DNA of 35,485 nucleotides from Massilia sp. (lineage in GTDB: Bacteria; Pseudomonadota; Gammaproteobacteria; Burkholderiales; Burkholderiaceae_D), in contig JANYGW010000038.1 in assembly GCA_025359245.1 (NCBI GenBank), forward strand, positions 1-35,485, read 5' to 3'. Position numbers and translations under genes: made by a program. Each line of letters begins with the position of its first letter. Within the stretch, counting starts at the first letter, position 1. This document shows positions 25,284 to 33,323 of this stretch, one piece after another. The notes under the pieces were generated by a model. That model had not been told where the DNA came from, made no database searches, and saw only the letters and a program-made list of their open reading frames with translations.

Positions 25284-25704
25284 GCGTGTGCAAGCCATCG
25301 GCTACTCGGGAACTGCGCTGGCAAAAAAGCTTGGCGTGAAGGCGTCGAGCCGCGTGCTGGTTCTGGATGCGCCGGAAGATTACCGGCTTCTGCTTGCGCC
25401 CTTGCCGGACGATGTCGTGTTCGAGGCGGGGGCGTCGCAGGAGGTCGACATTGCTCACGTCTTCGTCACCTCGCGCGAGGAGCTCGCCAGGCAGCTGGGC
25501 GGCATGAGGGCGGCGCTCAGGAGCGATGCCATCGTGTGGATATCCTGGCCGAAGAAGGCGTCCAGGGTGGCGACCACGGTGACCGAAGATACGATACGCG
25601 AGCTGGCCCTGCCGCTGGGATTCGTGGACGTCAAGGTCTGCGCCGTCAATGAAGTGTGGTCTGGACTGAAGCTCGTCGTGCGCAAAGAGTTGCGCAAATG
25701 CTGA
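25273..25704 (+). CDS. DUF3052 family protein
   Basis: This 143-residue cytoplasmic protein matches the DUF3052 pattern: GYSGTALAKKLGVKASSRV near the N-terminus, DAIVWISWPKKASRV in the middle and GFVDVKVCAVNEVWSGLKLV near the end. The biochemical function of the family is not established. The ATG lies inside the VOC gene (11-base overlap) and the stop overlaps the next gene by seven bases, so translation is probably coupled. A longer open frame upstream overlaps VOC entirely and is rejected. Confidence 0.85.
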   Translation: MNDKRVQAIGYSGTALAKKLGVKASSRVLVLDAPEDYRLLLAPLPDDVVFEAGASQEVDIAHVFVTSREELARQLGGMRAALRSDAIVWISWPKKASRVATTVTEDTIRELALPLGFVDVKVCAVNEVWSGLKLVVRKELRKC

Positions 25705-26210
25705 TGCTGCGGTTTTGCCAGTTGTTGTTGGTCCTGTTTGCGCTTGCCTGCTTTTGGTATGCGTCGCGCCGTGACGGCGATGAGGATCTGACAGTCAGGG
25801 TTTCCGCCATCATTGGAACGGCACTCTTTGCCCTGGTGTTCACGCAAGTCCTGCCGTTGGCCTGGCTGGCAGCCGCCGGCACGGTCGCCAGCGCCCGGAT
25901 CACGGGCATAGATTGCGAGCCCGGGAAAAAGCACTACCTGCGCTTTGAGTTCATGGCGACGGAGCGGAAAATCAGGGGGCTGGTGCTGGCCAATGATGCT
26001 GGCCAGCCATGCGAGGCGCTGACAACGGGCGATGAACTTGGCGTCACCTATATTGGGACGGCGCCTCAAGTGCTGGCCCTGGGCAGCGTGCGCAGCCAAT
26101 TGTTCGAGCTCATCTTGGGGTGTTTTTTGGCGGGACTTGCCGGGGCAATGATTTCGTATGTCGGCATCCGCAAGCGCCTGCACGCGCTACTCCCGCAAGC
26201 GCTTGAATAA
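25698..26210 (+). CDS. Membrane protein with DUF3592-like periplasmic domain
   Basis: This is a 170-residue protein from the ATG at 25698, which overlaps the DUF3052 stop; an ATG at 25704 is the alternative. Hydrophobic segments lie near residues 5-22, 35-60 and 135-155. Between them is a soluble stretch from VASARITGIDCEPGKKHYLR to GDELGVTYIGTAPQVLALG, which recalls DUF3592 proteins (inference from spacing and the Y-x-G-x-x-P-x-V motif). It is the last gene of the DUF1801-VOC-DUF3052 unit. Function is unknown. Confidence 0.72.
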   Translation: MLMLRFCQLLLVLFALACFWYASRRDGDEDLTVRVSAIIGTALFALVFTQVLPLAWLAAAGTVASARITGIDCEPGKKHYLRFEFMATERKIRGLVLANDAGQPCEALTTGDELGVTYIGTAPQVLALGSVRSQLFELILGCFLAGLAGAMISYVGIRKRLHALLPQALE

Positions 26211-26270
26211 TCTGCGCGCAGCGATCATACTGCGTTGACATAACGTCAAGCCCATTCTCCCCACGGCCCC

Positions 26271-26888
26271 ATGCATCCACGTCGACACATTCCTGTTCTT
26301 GGCATTGCCCTCGTATTCAGCTTCCTGCTTGCGTGGCTGCTGGTCGCCAGGCATTTTCAGCTGCCCATATTCGCTTCCCAGAAATCAGCGCTGCTGCTGC
26401 AAGTCGGTGCCGTGGACGGCGCCGCAATGGCGCGCGGCGAATGGTGGCGCCTTTTGACGTCCCAGTTCTTGCATGTGCATTTCATGCATATGCTTTTCAA
26501 TAGCTGCGCCATCTTCGTGCTTGGCGCGGCAATCGAGCGCCGTGCCGGCCTGCTGGCGCTGGCGCTGGTGTATCTGATCGGCGGTTCGGTCGGCCAGTTT
26601 GCCAGCGTGTTGCTCCATCCTGAGCTGGTCAGCTCGGGCGCATCCCAGGCCATGCTCGCGCTGTGCGGCTTTTTGTTGATCGCCTTCCGGCGCTTTTCGA
26701 TGCCGCTGCATGTCATCGCGACCGCTGCCATCATTGTGGCGATCCAGTTTGTGCTCGATCTGTATGTCAGCGGGGCGATCAAACCGGGGCATAGTTTCGG
26801 GTTTGCCGCCGGCCTGGTGATGGCCTTGGTCGCAGTCGCGGCGCTGGGGCGGCCGTTGCAGCAGCGGCTTGCAAGTCCGGCACCGTAG
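26271..26888 (+). CDS. Rhomboid-family intramembrane serine protease
   Basis: This 205-residue multi-pass membrane protein has the rhomboid core. GEWWRLLTSQFLHVHFMHML carries the characteristic histidine cluster, Asn77 follows in FN, the nucleophile Ser125 is in SSGASQAM, and the catalytic His174 is in PGHSFGFAAG. The usual GxSG-type motif (GASGA) is GASQA here, and the usual HxxG around the catalytic histidine is altered. Both catalytic residues remain, so activity is plausible. It may cleave membrane proteins within the bilayer; the substrate is unknown. It starts 60 bp after the membrane protein gene. Confidence 0.85.
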   Translation: MHPRRHIPVLGIALVFSFLLAWLLVARHFQLPIFASQKSALLLQVGAVDGAAMARGEWWRLLTSQFLHVHFMHMLFNSCAIFVLGAAIERRAGLLALALVYLIGGSVGQFASVLLHPELVSSGASQAMLALCGFLLIAFRRFSMPLHVIATAAIIVAIQFVLDLYVSGAIKPGHSFGFAAGLVMALVAVAALGRPLQQRLASPAP

Positions 26889-26922
26889 GGGGACTCAATC
26901 TTATATTTTTAGGAGCGCAACC

Positions 26923-27387
26923 ATGTGGAAGCAAGCACTACTTATTTCATGCAGCCTGATGGCCATTGCGCCGCACGCTGTCCAGGCGCAGTCCACTCCG
27001 GTGCTCCAGGTGTATGACGCCGAGCTGGCCAAATCCCTCGGCGCCAATGACCAGGGCATGCGCAGCTATGTGCTCGTCATCCTGAAAAATGGTCCGCGGA
27101 AAATGCCGGAAGGGCCGGCGCGCACTGAGATGTTCAAGGGGCATTTCGCCAATATCAACCGCCTGGCCGGCGAGAAAAAGCTGGCCGTGGCCGGTCCGCT
27201 GGACGGTGTCGACGGCATGCGCGGCCTGTTCATCATCGCGACGCCGGACATCGAGCTGGCGAAGAGCTACGTCGACACCGACCCGGTCATCATCAACGGC
27301 GAAATGGTCGCCGAGTATCACAAGTTCTTCAGCTCCGCCGCTTTAATGATGGTCAATGACGTGCACAACAAGATCCAGAAGAAATGA
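26923..27387 (+). CDS. Exported YciI-like protein
   Basis: This 154-residue protein has a Sec-type signal peptide (1-22, cleavage likely after VQA) followed by a domain resembling YciI (YCII-related): SYVLVILKNGPRK, GHFANINRLAGEKKLAVAGP, GLFIIATPDIELAKSYVDTD and EYHKFF. YciI proteins are small dimeric ferredoxin-like folds, mostly cytoplasmic, so export is notable. AGGAGC (26911-26916) lies seven bases before this ATG and fixes the start. Function is unknown. Confidence 0.82.
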   Translation: MWKQALLISCSLMAIAPHAVQAQSTPVLQVYDAELAKSLGANDQGMRSYVLVILKNGPRKMPEGPARTEMFKGHFANINRLAGEKKLAVAGPLDGVDGMRGLFIIATPDIELAKSYVDTDPVIINGEMVAEYHKFFSSAALMMVNDVHNKIQKK

Positions 27388-27646
27388 TTATCGGGGGCGC
27401 CAGCTCTGCCCGGCATGTTCAGGTTCACATGACTGGAAAAATTTGATGGTGCCTGATGACTACTGGATTTCAGAGGATGGCCTGATTTCGCGTTTGCGCA
27501 ACGGCAGGGCCGTCGTCATCCTTGCCGAGCAGGCATAGGCCGCACTGGTTTGGTGGCGTGATGTATGTTCTCCTGGGTCGAGGTCTCTGCCCGTGCGCGT
27601 ACACATGCGACTTGACGTCCCAGTCACTCCTTAGAAAGCCCGAACA
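27388..27646 (+). other. 259-bp spacer with a possible short orphan ORF or gene fragment
   Basis: The spacer between the YciI-like gene and the M28 peptidase contains one open stretch from ATG 27446 to TAG 27536-27538 (30 codons, beginning MVPDDYWISEDGL). GGAAA lies about six bases upstream. The peptide has ordinary composition and could be a tiny gene or a decayed 3' end, but I recognise nothing in it. No promoter or terminator stands out. Confidence 0.2.
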
Positions 27647-28657
27647 ATGCGCACGCGATTCAAAGTCTTGAGAACGACCGCCGTGATCTGGCTCGGCGCC
27701 GCCGGCCTGATTGCATTCATGGTGCAACCCTTCGTCACGCCTGTCCAATCAGCGACGCCGCAGGTCGACCCGGCCCTGCTCGAAGCGCACGTCAAGAAGC
27801 TGTCGGTCGCGCTGTACCCGCGCAGCTTCGAACAGTTCGATCACCTGGAGGCGGCGGCCCAGTACATACTCGGGCAGCTCAGGGCGAGCGGCGCCAGCGT
27901 GACGGTGCAAACGGTGACGGTGCAGGAAGCGAGCTACAAGAACATCATCGCCCACTTCGGTCCGGCCAACGGCCCCGTCGTGGTGGTCGGCGCCCACTAC
28001 GACAGCTACGGCAATGCCGCTGCAGCGGGCGACGCGCGCGGCTTTGGGCCGGCGACCCACACGCCGGGCGCCGACGACAACGCCAGCGGCGTGGCCGGCT
28101 TGCTCGAACTGGCCCGCTTGCTGGGCCGGACGGCGCCAAGCCGCCCCGTCGAGCTGGTCGCCTACACGCTCGAGGAGCCGCCCAACTTTCGTTCGCAGAA
28201 CATGGGCAGCGCCTGGCACGCCGCAGCGCTCAAGGCGGCCAGGCGCGAGGTGCGCCTGATGCTGTCGCTGGAGATGATCGGCTTTTTCAGCGATGCGCCC
28301 GGCAGCCAGTCGTATTCGGTGCCGTCGATGTCCCACTTGTATTCCGACCGCGGCGACTTCATTGCCCTGGTCGGCAAATTCGGCGCGTTCCAGGACACGC
28401 GCAGGGCCAAGGCGCTGATGGCAGGGGCGAGCGACCTGCCGGTGTACTCGATCAATGCGCCGCGCATGATGCCGGGCATCGATTTGTCGGATCACCGTAA
28501 CTATTGGGACCAGGGCTACCCGGCCATGATGATCACCGACACCGCATTCATGCGCAATCCGAACTATCACCATGCAGGCGACACCTACGAGAAGCTCGAT
28601 TACGTCCGGATGGCCAAGGTCGTCAAGGCGGCCTACGCGGTCGTTCAGCAGTACTAA
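27647..28657 (+). CDS. M28 family zinc aminopeptidase/metallopeptidase
   Basis: This 336-residue protein has an N-terminal hydrophobic segment (about 11-30) that acts as a signal peptide or anchor, so the enzyme is probably periplasmic or secreted. The di-zinc site of peptidase family M28 is visible: His117 (GAHYDS), bridging Asp143 (PGADDNASG), Glu176/Glu177 (TLEEPPNF), Glu209 (LSLEMIGFF) and His308/309 (NYHHAGDT). It likely removes N-terminal amino acids or hydrolyses peptides; specificity is unknown. The ribosome-binding site is weak (AGAAAG). It is flanked downstream by a PEP-CTERM tail remnant. Confidence 0.9.
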   Translation: MRTRFKVLRTTAVIWLGAAGLIAFMVQPFVTPVQSATPQVDPALLEAHVKKLSVALYPRSFEQFDHLEAAAQYILGQLRASGASVTVQTVTVQEASYKNIIAHFGPANGPVVVVGAHYDSYGNAAAAGDARGFGPATHTPGADDNASGVAGLLELARLLGRTAPSRPVELVAYTLEEPPNFRSQNMGSAWHAAALKAARREVRLMLSLEMIGFFSDAPGSQSYSVPSMSHLYSDRGDFIALVGKFGAFQDTRRAKALMAGASDLPVYSINAPRMMPGIDLSDHRNYWDQGYPAMMITDTAFMRNPNYHHAGDTYEKLDYVRMAKVVKAAYAVVQQY

Positions 28658-28719
28658 GCGGAAGCGCACGCGCGGCGCTGGCCATGCTGTCGATAAGCCT
28701 TGCATGCGAGTCACGAAAA

Positions 28720-28803
28720 TTGCATGAGGAGTCTCTGGCCCTGATCGGGTTTGGCCTGGTTGGCCTCGGCGCAGCCCGCCGCCGCAAGGCCAGGCAGGCC
28801 TGA
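28720..28803 (+). pseudogene. Isolated PEP-CTERM sorting-signal remnant
   Basis: The frame ending at TGA 28801-28803 encodes LHEESLALIGFGLVGLGAARRRKARQA. This closely resembles the C-terminal part of PEP-CTERM proteins: a short Pro-Glu-Pro-type motif, a hydrophobic helix with LALxGxGLxGLGxxRRR, then a basic end. Here the PEP motif has become HEES, and no surface-protein body lies upstream. The preceding frame is an out-of-frame shadow of the M28 gene and spacer. It is best read as the decayed 3' end of a lost PEP-CTERM gene. No exosortase gene is in the window. Confidence 0.6.
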
Positions 28804-28833
28804 TCGATCTGCCTCGCGCAGGCGAGCAGGCGT

Positions 28834-28863
28834 AAAAAAGCCGACCCGCGGGTCGGCTTTTTT
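28834..28863. terminator. Bidirectional intrinsic terminator
   Basis: A perfect 30-base palindrome consists of A6, an 18-base GC-rich self-complementary core (28840-28857) and T6. It can act on both strands. It lies just past the stop of the reverse-strand BI-1 gene (28876) and after the PEP-CTERM remnant on the plus strand. Confidence 0.92.
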
Positions 28864-28875
28864 GACGCCGCGCGA

Positions 28876-29559
28876 TCAGTCGCGGCTGCCGCCCATGCCC
28901 AGCAGCGACAGCAGGTTCGAGAAGATCACCCACACGTCGATAAACAGCATCATGGCCGCCCGGATGTAGTTGGTCTCGCCGCCATTGACGACTTTTTGCA
29001 CATCGTACAAGATCCAGCCGGAGAAAATGGCGATCGCCAGCATCGACATGGCGACTTGGCCGGCGGATACGTTAAACGCGGCCATGGCGAGCGACGCCAG
29101 GATCAGCATGACGGTGCCGGCCGTCAGCCATTTACCCATCATCGAGAAGTCGCGCTTGCTGACCGTGGCGATGGTCGCCATGACTGCCAGCACCGACGCC
29201 GTGCCGCCGAACGCCATCATGATCAGGCTGGCGCCGTTGGACATGCTCAGCGTATGGGTCAGCAGCGGCGTCAGCCACAGGCCGAGAAAGAAGGTGAACA
29301 GGCCCAGCACGCCGATGCCGTTGGACGAATCCTTGGTTTTCTCGATCGCATACATGAAGCCGTAGGTCACGCCATAGAACAGGATCAGGCCCATGAAGCC
29401 GCGCGGCATCGGCACGTTGTACTTCACGCCGATCATGGCGCCCAGCACGCTCGGGATCATGGCCAGCGCCATCAGCCAATACGTGTTGCGCATGACTTTC
29501 TGGCGCACGTCCAGGCTCGGTACGGCCGGCGTATATTCTTGATTGAAAATGTCTGACAT
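28876..29559 (-). CDS. Bax inhibitor-1/YccA family membrane protein
   Basis: This 227-residue protein has seven predicted transmembrane helices and belongs to the BI-1/YccA (TMBIM) family. YccA modulates FtsH proteolysis in E. coli, and other members are calcium-leak channels. Family-typical segments include RGFMGLILFYGVTYGF, SKRDFSMMGKWLTAG and AIAIFSGWILYDVQKVVNG. The conserved Asp in LYDVQ corresponds to the pH-sensing aspartate region. The reverse-strand ATG at 29559 follows GGAGGCAC; a longer open frame upstream is rejected because it lacks a comparable site. It ends 13 bp from the terminator and is divergent from ndk. Confidence 0.92.
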   Translation of the reverse strand: MSDIFNQEYTPAVPSLDVRQKVMRNTYWLMALAMIPSVLGAMIGVKYNVPMPRGFMGLILFYGVTYGFMYAIEKTKDSSNGIGVLGLFTFFLGLWLTPLLTHTLSMSNGASLIMMAFGGTASVLAVMATIATVSKRDFSMMGKWLTAGTVMLILASLAMAAFNVSAGQVAMSMLAIAIFSGWILYDVQKVVNGGETNYIRAAMMLFIDVWVIFSNLLSLLGMGGSRD

Positions 29560-29708
29560 GGTGCCTCCGAAGGGTGGTAATGCTTCCAAAAGAATAGCAT
29601 GACTGGCAAAAAGCGCGCAAAATTGCCTTATTCCAGTCTGCATTTGCTGGCGCCACTCTATCACTTCCTGGCCAGCCCGTGCATTATCGGTAGAGCAGAA
29701 GTGAAATA

Positions 29709-29717
29709 TGGTAAAAT
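29709..29717 (+). promoter_or_regulatory. Candidate extended -10 promoter for ndk
   Basis: TGG followed by TAAAAT (29712-29717) forms an extended -10 element about 63 bases before the ndk start. No good -35 is present, as is common for extended -10 promoters. The AT-rich leader with TTGGAG at 29765-29770 fits a strongly expressed gene. Confidence 0.3.
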
Positions 29718-29779
29718 CGAAGGTTGATTGAGTGTAGTCGCTCGACATTAAACCTTTCTTTTTATTGGAGTTTTTACAA

Positions 29780-30193
29780 ATGGCAATCGAACGCACCCTG
29801 TCGATCATCAAACCAGACGCAGTTGCAAAAAATGTAATCGGCCAAATCTACAGCCGCTTCGAAGGCGCTGGCCTGAAAATCGTTGCAGCCCGCATGACGC
29901 AATTGTCGCGCGAACAGGCTGAAGGCTTCTACGCTGCCCACAAAGAGCGCGGTTTCTTCAAGGACCTGGTCGACTTCATGGTCTCCGGCCCTGTCATGAT
30001 CCAGGCCCTGGAAGGCGAAAACGCTGTCCTGGCCCACCGTGACCTGATGGGTGCGACCGATCCGAAGAAAGCTGAAAAAGGCACGATCCGCGCCGATTTC
30101 GCCGATTCCATCGATGCCAACGCCGTGCACGGTTCGGACGCTGTCGACGCTGCAAAAGCAGAAATCGCTTACTTCTTCCCAGAAGTGAAGTAA
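29780..30193 (+). CDS. ndk: Nucleoside diphosphate kinase
   Basis: This enzyme transfers the gamma-phosphate between nucleoside triphosphates and diphosphates through a phosphohistidine. The 137-residue protein contains the active-site motif NAVHGSDA with His117. Other family segments are [19 protein letters not shown] and [20 protein letters not shown]. It is about four residues shorter at the C-terminus than the 141-residue Burkholderia enzyme I recall. TTGGAG lies nine bases before the ATG at 29780; the TTG at 29765 overlaps this site and is rejected. Codons use more A and T in third position than the neighbours, as in highly expressed genes. It is followed by a strong terminator. Confidence 0.96.
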   Translation: MAIERTLSIIKPDAVAKNVIGQIYSRFEGAGLKIVAARMTQLSREQAEGFYAAHKERGFFKDLVDFMVSGPVMIQALEGENAVLAHRDLMGATDPKKAEKGTIRADFADSIDANAVHGSDAVDAAKAEIAYFFPEVK

Positions 30194-30238
30194 TTAGCAA
30201 CAAGGTGGGGGCGCCTTCCCTTGGCGCCTCTCACTGCC

Positions 30239-30277
30239 GCCGTTGCTGGCTGCGCGAGCGCGCTGCAACGGCTTTTT
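30239..30277 (+). terminator. Intrinsic terminator or attenuator between ndk and rlmN
   Basis: GCCGTTGC (30239-30246) pairs perfectly with GCAACGGC (30265-30272), and an inner GCGCG/CGCGC helix extends the stem. T5 follows at 30273-30277. The tract runs straight into GGAA, the presumed ribosome-binding site of rlmN, whose ATG is at 30290. A weaker GGCGCC hairpin lies at about 30210-30228. The structure should end most ndk transcripts. Confidence 0.8.
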
Positions 30278-30289
30278 GGAATACAGAAT

Positions 30290-31459
30290 ATGAGCACTCT
30301 CACCAACCTGCTGGACTTCGATCCCGCGCAACTCGTCGCCTATTGCGCCGACTTGGGTGAGAAGCCGTTCCGCGCCAAGCAATTGCAGCGCTGGATACAC
30401 CAGTTCGGCGCCAGCGACTTCGACGCGATGACCGACCTGGCCAAGTCGCTGCGCGACAAGCTGGCCACGCGCGCTGAAGTGCGCGCCCCGGCCGTCATCA
30501 GCGACCATACGTCGACCGACGGCACGCGCAAGTGGCTGGTCGACGTCGGCAACGGCAACGCGGTCGAGACGGTGTTCATCCCCGAAGAAAACCGCGGCAC
30601 GCTGTGCATCTCGACCCAGGCCGGCTGCGCCGTCAACTGCCGTTTCTGCTCGACCGGCAAGCAGGGCTTCAACCGCAACCTGTCGGTGTCCGAGATCATC
30701 GGCCAGCTGTGGATGGCCGAATTCGAACTGCGCCGCACCAAGGGCATCGAGCCCGGCCCCAAGGGCGAGCGCCAGATCACCAACGTCGTCATGATGGGCA
30801 TGGGCGAGCCGCTGCTCAATTTCGAGCCGACCGTCACCGCGCTCAAGCTGATGCTCGACGATAACGCCTACGGCCTGTCGCGCCGCCGCGTCACCTTGTC
30901 CACCTCCGGCGTGGTGCCGATGATGGACAAGCTGTCGCAGGAAGTGCCGGTCGCGCTGGCGGTCTCGCTGCACGCGTCCAACGACGCGCTGCGCGACGGC
31001 CTGGTGCCGCTGAATAAAAAATACCCGCTGCGCGAGCTGATGGCCGCCTGCCGCCGCTACCTGGAATTTGCGCCGCGCGACTTCATCACGTTCGAGTACT
31101 GCATGCTCGACGGCGTCAACGACAGCGACGAGAACGCGCGCGAGCTGGTCGCGCTGGTGCTCGACCGCCAGGTCGGCGTGTCGTGCAAATTCAACCTGAT
31201 TCCTTTCAATCCGTTTCCCGAGTCGGGCCTGCTGCGCTCGAAAAATCCGCGCATCAAGGCCTTCGCCCAGGTGCTGATGGATGCCGGGATCGTGACCACG
31301 ATTCGCAAGACCCGGGGCGACGATATCGACGCCGCATGCGGCCAGCTGGCCGGTGAAGTACAAGACCGCACTCGCGTGCAGGAGCGTATGGAAAAAATGG
31401 CCGAATACCAGAAAAAATTTGGCGCCGATTTCGGGCGCATCGTGGAGATTCCTTCTTGA
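30290..31459 (+). CDS. rlmN: Dual-specificity RNA methyltransferase RlmN
   Basis: This is a radical SAM enzyme that forms 2-methyladenosine at 23S rRNA A2503 and tRNA A37. The 389-residue protein has the CxxxCxxC cluster motif C113-C117-C120 ([17 protein letters not shown]). The C-terminal methyl-carrying cysteine is C350 in [12 protein letters not shown]. Other family stretches are [10 protein letters not shown] and [12 protein letters not shown]. The ATG at 30290 follows TTGGAA about nine bases upstream, directly behind the terminator hairpin. The stop overlaps the TTG start of pilW (TTGA). Confidence 0.96.
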   Translation: MSTLTNLLDFDPAQLVAYCADLGEKPFRAKQLQRWIHQFGASDFDAMTDLAKSLRDKLATRAEVRAPAVISDHTSTDGTRKWLVDVGNGNAVETVFIPEENRGTLCISTQAGCAVNCRFCSTGKQGFNRNLSVSEIIGQLWMAEFELRRTKGIEPGPKGERQITNVVMMGMGEPLLNFEPTVTALKLMLDDNAYGLSRRRVTLSTSGVVPMMDKLSQEVPVALAVSLHASNDALRDGLVPLNKKYPLRELMAACRRYLEFAPRDFITFEYCMLDGVNDSDENARELVALVLDRQVGVSCKFNLIPFNPFPESGLLRSKNPRIKAFAQVLMDAGIVTTIRKTRGDDIDAACGQLAGEVQDRTRVQERMEKMAEYQKKFGADFGRIVEIPS

Positions 31460-32307
31460 AGCCGGGCCTGTCGCAGCGCGGCGTGACGCGCCTGTTACTG
31501 TGCCTGCTCGCGGGCGCAGCATTGTCAGCCTGCGGCACCGGTTCCGGCGGCGCGGGCCGCTCGCCCAATGCAGCCGGACTGCAAGGCAGCACGACCGAAC
31601 TGAAGACCGCTTCCGACGAGACCTCGGACGAGAAGCGCGCATCGATCCGGCTGCAGCTGGCCATCGGCTACTACCAGTCGGGCAATTACGACGTGGCGCT
31701 CGATGAAATCAAGAAGGCGCTGGCGGCCAAAGGCGAGTATGCCGATGCGTATGGCGTGCGCGCGCTGATCTACACCAGCATGGGCGAAATGGTGCTGGCC
31801 GATGAAAACTACCAGCATGCGCTGCGCCTTGCGCCGCGCAATCCTGAACTGGCCAACAACTACGGCTCCTTCCTGTGCCAGGTCGGACGCGGCGCGCAGG
31901 CCATGCCGTACTTCGAATCGGCACTGCGCGACCCGATGTACCAGTCGCCGGTCAAGGCCATGGTCAACGCCGGCGGCTGCGCACTGAAACTGAAGAATTA
32001 CGACGCCGCCGAGGCTTACCTGCTCGACGCCTTGCGCTTCGAGCCGGATTTTCCCGCTATCCACGCCGGCCTGGCGCGGGTATATTTCGTGCGGCGCAAT
32101 TACACGCGCGCCGGATTTTTTATCAACCGCCTGACGGCGCTGACCAAGCCGGAAACCATGACCGCCGAATTGTTGTGGCTGGCCATCCGGATTGAACACA
32201 AGCTCGGTGAGCAGGGCACGGAGACCAGCTTGGCAACCCAGTTGCGGCGCCGTCACCCTGGTTCGGCCGAGTTTGCAGCGTACCAGCGCGGTGCTTTTGA
32301 TGAGTGA
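31456..32307 (+). CDS. pilW: Type IV pilus biogenesis/stability lipoprotein PilW (PilF)
   Basis: This outer-membrane lipoprotein with TPRs helps assemble or localise the type IV pilus secretin. The 283-residue protein has a lipoprotein signal ending LSAC (Cys26). It then has about five TPRs from residue 62 ([20 protein letters not shown] and onward), including [20 protein letters not shown], typical of PilW/PilF. The start is TTG at 31456, overlapping the rlmN stop as TTGA. GGAG at 31444-31447 sits eight bases upstream and supports it. Order rlmN-pilW-rodZ-ispG is conserved in many proteobacteria. Confidence 0.92.
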   Translation: MKPGLSQRGVTRLLLCLLAGAALSACGTGSGGAGRSPNAAGLQGSTTELKTASDETSDEKRASIRLQLAIGYYQSGNYDVALDEIKKALAAKGEYADAYGVRALIYTSMGEMVLADENYQHALRLAPRNPELANNYGSFLCQVGRGAQAMPYFESALRDPMYQSPVKAMVNAGGCALKLKNYDAAEAYLLDALRFEPDFPAIHAGLARVYFVRRNYTRAGFFINRLTALTKPETMTAELLWLAIRIEHKLGEQGTETSLATQLRRRHPGSAEFAAYQRGAFDE

Positions 32308-32320
32308 GACAGGATCGAAC

Positions 32321-33313
32321 ATGAGTGCAGAATGGGCAGACCAACCGGTGCCGGATAATCATGGCATTCCGGGCAAGACCCTGGCCGCCCAGCGCGAAGC
32401 GATGGGCTGGACGGTAGAGCAGGTAGCGGACCAGCTGAAACTGGCGGTGCGCCAGGTGATCGCGCTGGAGCAGGGCGACTACGCCAATTTGCCCGGCCCG
32501 GCCGTGGTGCGCGGTTTCGTGCGCGCCTACGCCAAGGTCGTCAAGCTGGACGCCGCGCCATTGGTGGCGCAGATCGCGCTGGACACGCCGGCCCCGAACG
32601 ATGCCACCTCGACCACGGTGCGGCGCGACAAGCCCGCCTCGTTTTCGCAGGTGCGCTTTCCGACCAACGGCAAGCGCGCCAGCAAGCTGCCGCTGGTGCT
32701 GGTCGGCGTTGCCGTGCTGCTCGGCGGCGCGCTGGCCTTCGCCTGGCACAAGGGCATGATTCCCGAGTCGCTGCTCGAACACAGTGCGCCGGCCGCCAGT
32801 GCCAGCGCCAGCGCCAGCGCCAGCGCCGATTCGCGCATGACCGTGCTGCCGCAGCCGATCCAGGACAAGCCGGTCGCCGCCACGTCCGACCCGGCCGCAG
32901 GCGCCAAGCCGGCCGAAGAACTCAGGCCCGTGATCAGCAATTCGGTGCCGCTGATTTCGGTGCCGCCCGTGACCCAGCCCAATACAACGGCGGCCGGCGC
33001 CGGTTCGCCTGCCGGCATCGCGCCTGCTGGCGTCGCGCCTGCGGCGGTTGCGGCAGCGGCACCGGCGGCTGCGGCTTCCGACGCGCTGGTGCTGGTCGTG
33101 CGTGAAGATTCGTGGGTCGAAGTGCGGCCCGCCAAGGGCAGGGCGCTGTTTTCCGGCCTGGTCAAGGGCGGCAAGACCGAAACCATCAATGTGACCGAGC
33201 CGGTCACGCTGATCGTCGGCAAACCGAGCGCGGTCGACGCCACCTTGCGCGGCGCGGCGCTGGCCTTGCCGGCTGCCCCGGGCGGCAAGACCGCGCGCGT
33301 CAACATCCAGTAA
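32321..33313 (+). CDS. rodZ: RodZ-like cytoskeletal/cell-shape protein
   Basis: This inner-membrane protein couples MreB filaments to the wall machinery (family role). The 330-residue protein has an N-terminal helix-turn-helix of the RodZ type (about 16-85, [20 protein letters not shown]). A single transmembrane helix (123-142) follows, then a low-complexity Ala/Ser/Pro periplasmic linker and a C-terminal DUF4115 domain ([20 protein letters not shown]). AGGA at 32311-32314 supports the ATG at 32321. An ATG at 32300, overlapping the pilW stop, is the alternative. A GCCAGC tandem repeat encodes part of the linker. Confidence 0.92.
   Translation: MSAEWADQPVPDNHGIPGKTLAAQREAMGWTVEQVADQLKLAVRQVIALEQGDYANLPGPAVVRGFVRAYAKVVKLDAAPLVAQIALDTPAPNDATSTTVRRDKPASFSQVRFPTNGKRASKLPLVLVGVAVLLGGALAFAWHKGMIPESLLEHSAPAASASASASASADSRMTVLPQPIQDKPVAATSDPAAGAKPAEELRPVISNSVPLISVPPVTQPNTTAAGAGSPAGIAPAGVAPAAVAAAAPAAAASDALVLVVREDSWVEVRPAKGRALFSGLVKGGKTETINVTEPVTLIVGKPSAVDATLRGAALALPAAPGGKTARVNIQ
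32795..32824 (+). repeat. Tandem GCCAGC hexamer repeat inside rodZ
   Basis: Five copies of a 6-base unit (first copy GCCAGT, then four GCCAGC) encode an alternating Ala-Ser stretch in the periplasmic linker of RodZ. The unit length keeps the frame, so copy-number changes would only lengthen or shorten the linker by two residues per unit. Confidence 0.9.
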
Positions 33314-33323
33314 CAGGTCCCGC

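Noticed and set aside
27446..27538. 30-codon ORF in the spacer before the M28 peptidase gene, considered as a gene
   Set aside because: Too short and unrecognised to call a gene; recorded only as spacer content.
32795..32824. Short tandem repeat considered as a CRISPR fragment
   Set aside because: It is a 6-base coding repeat without spacers, inside rodZ.
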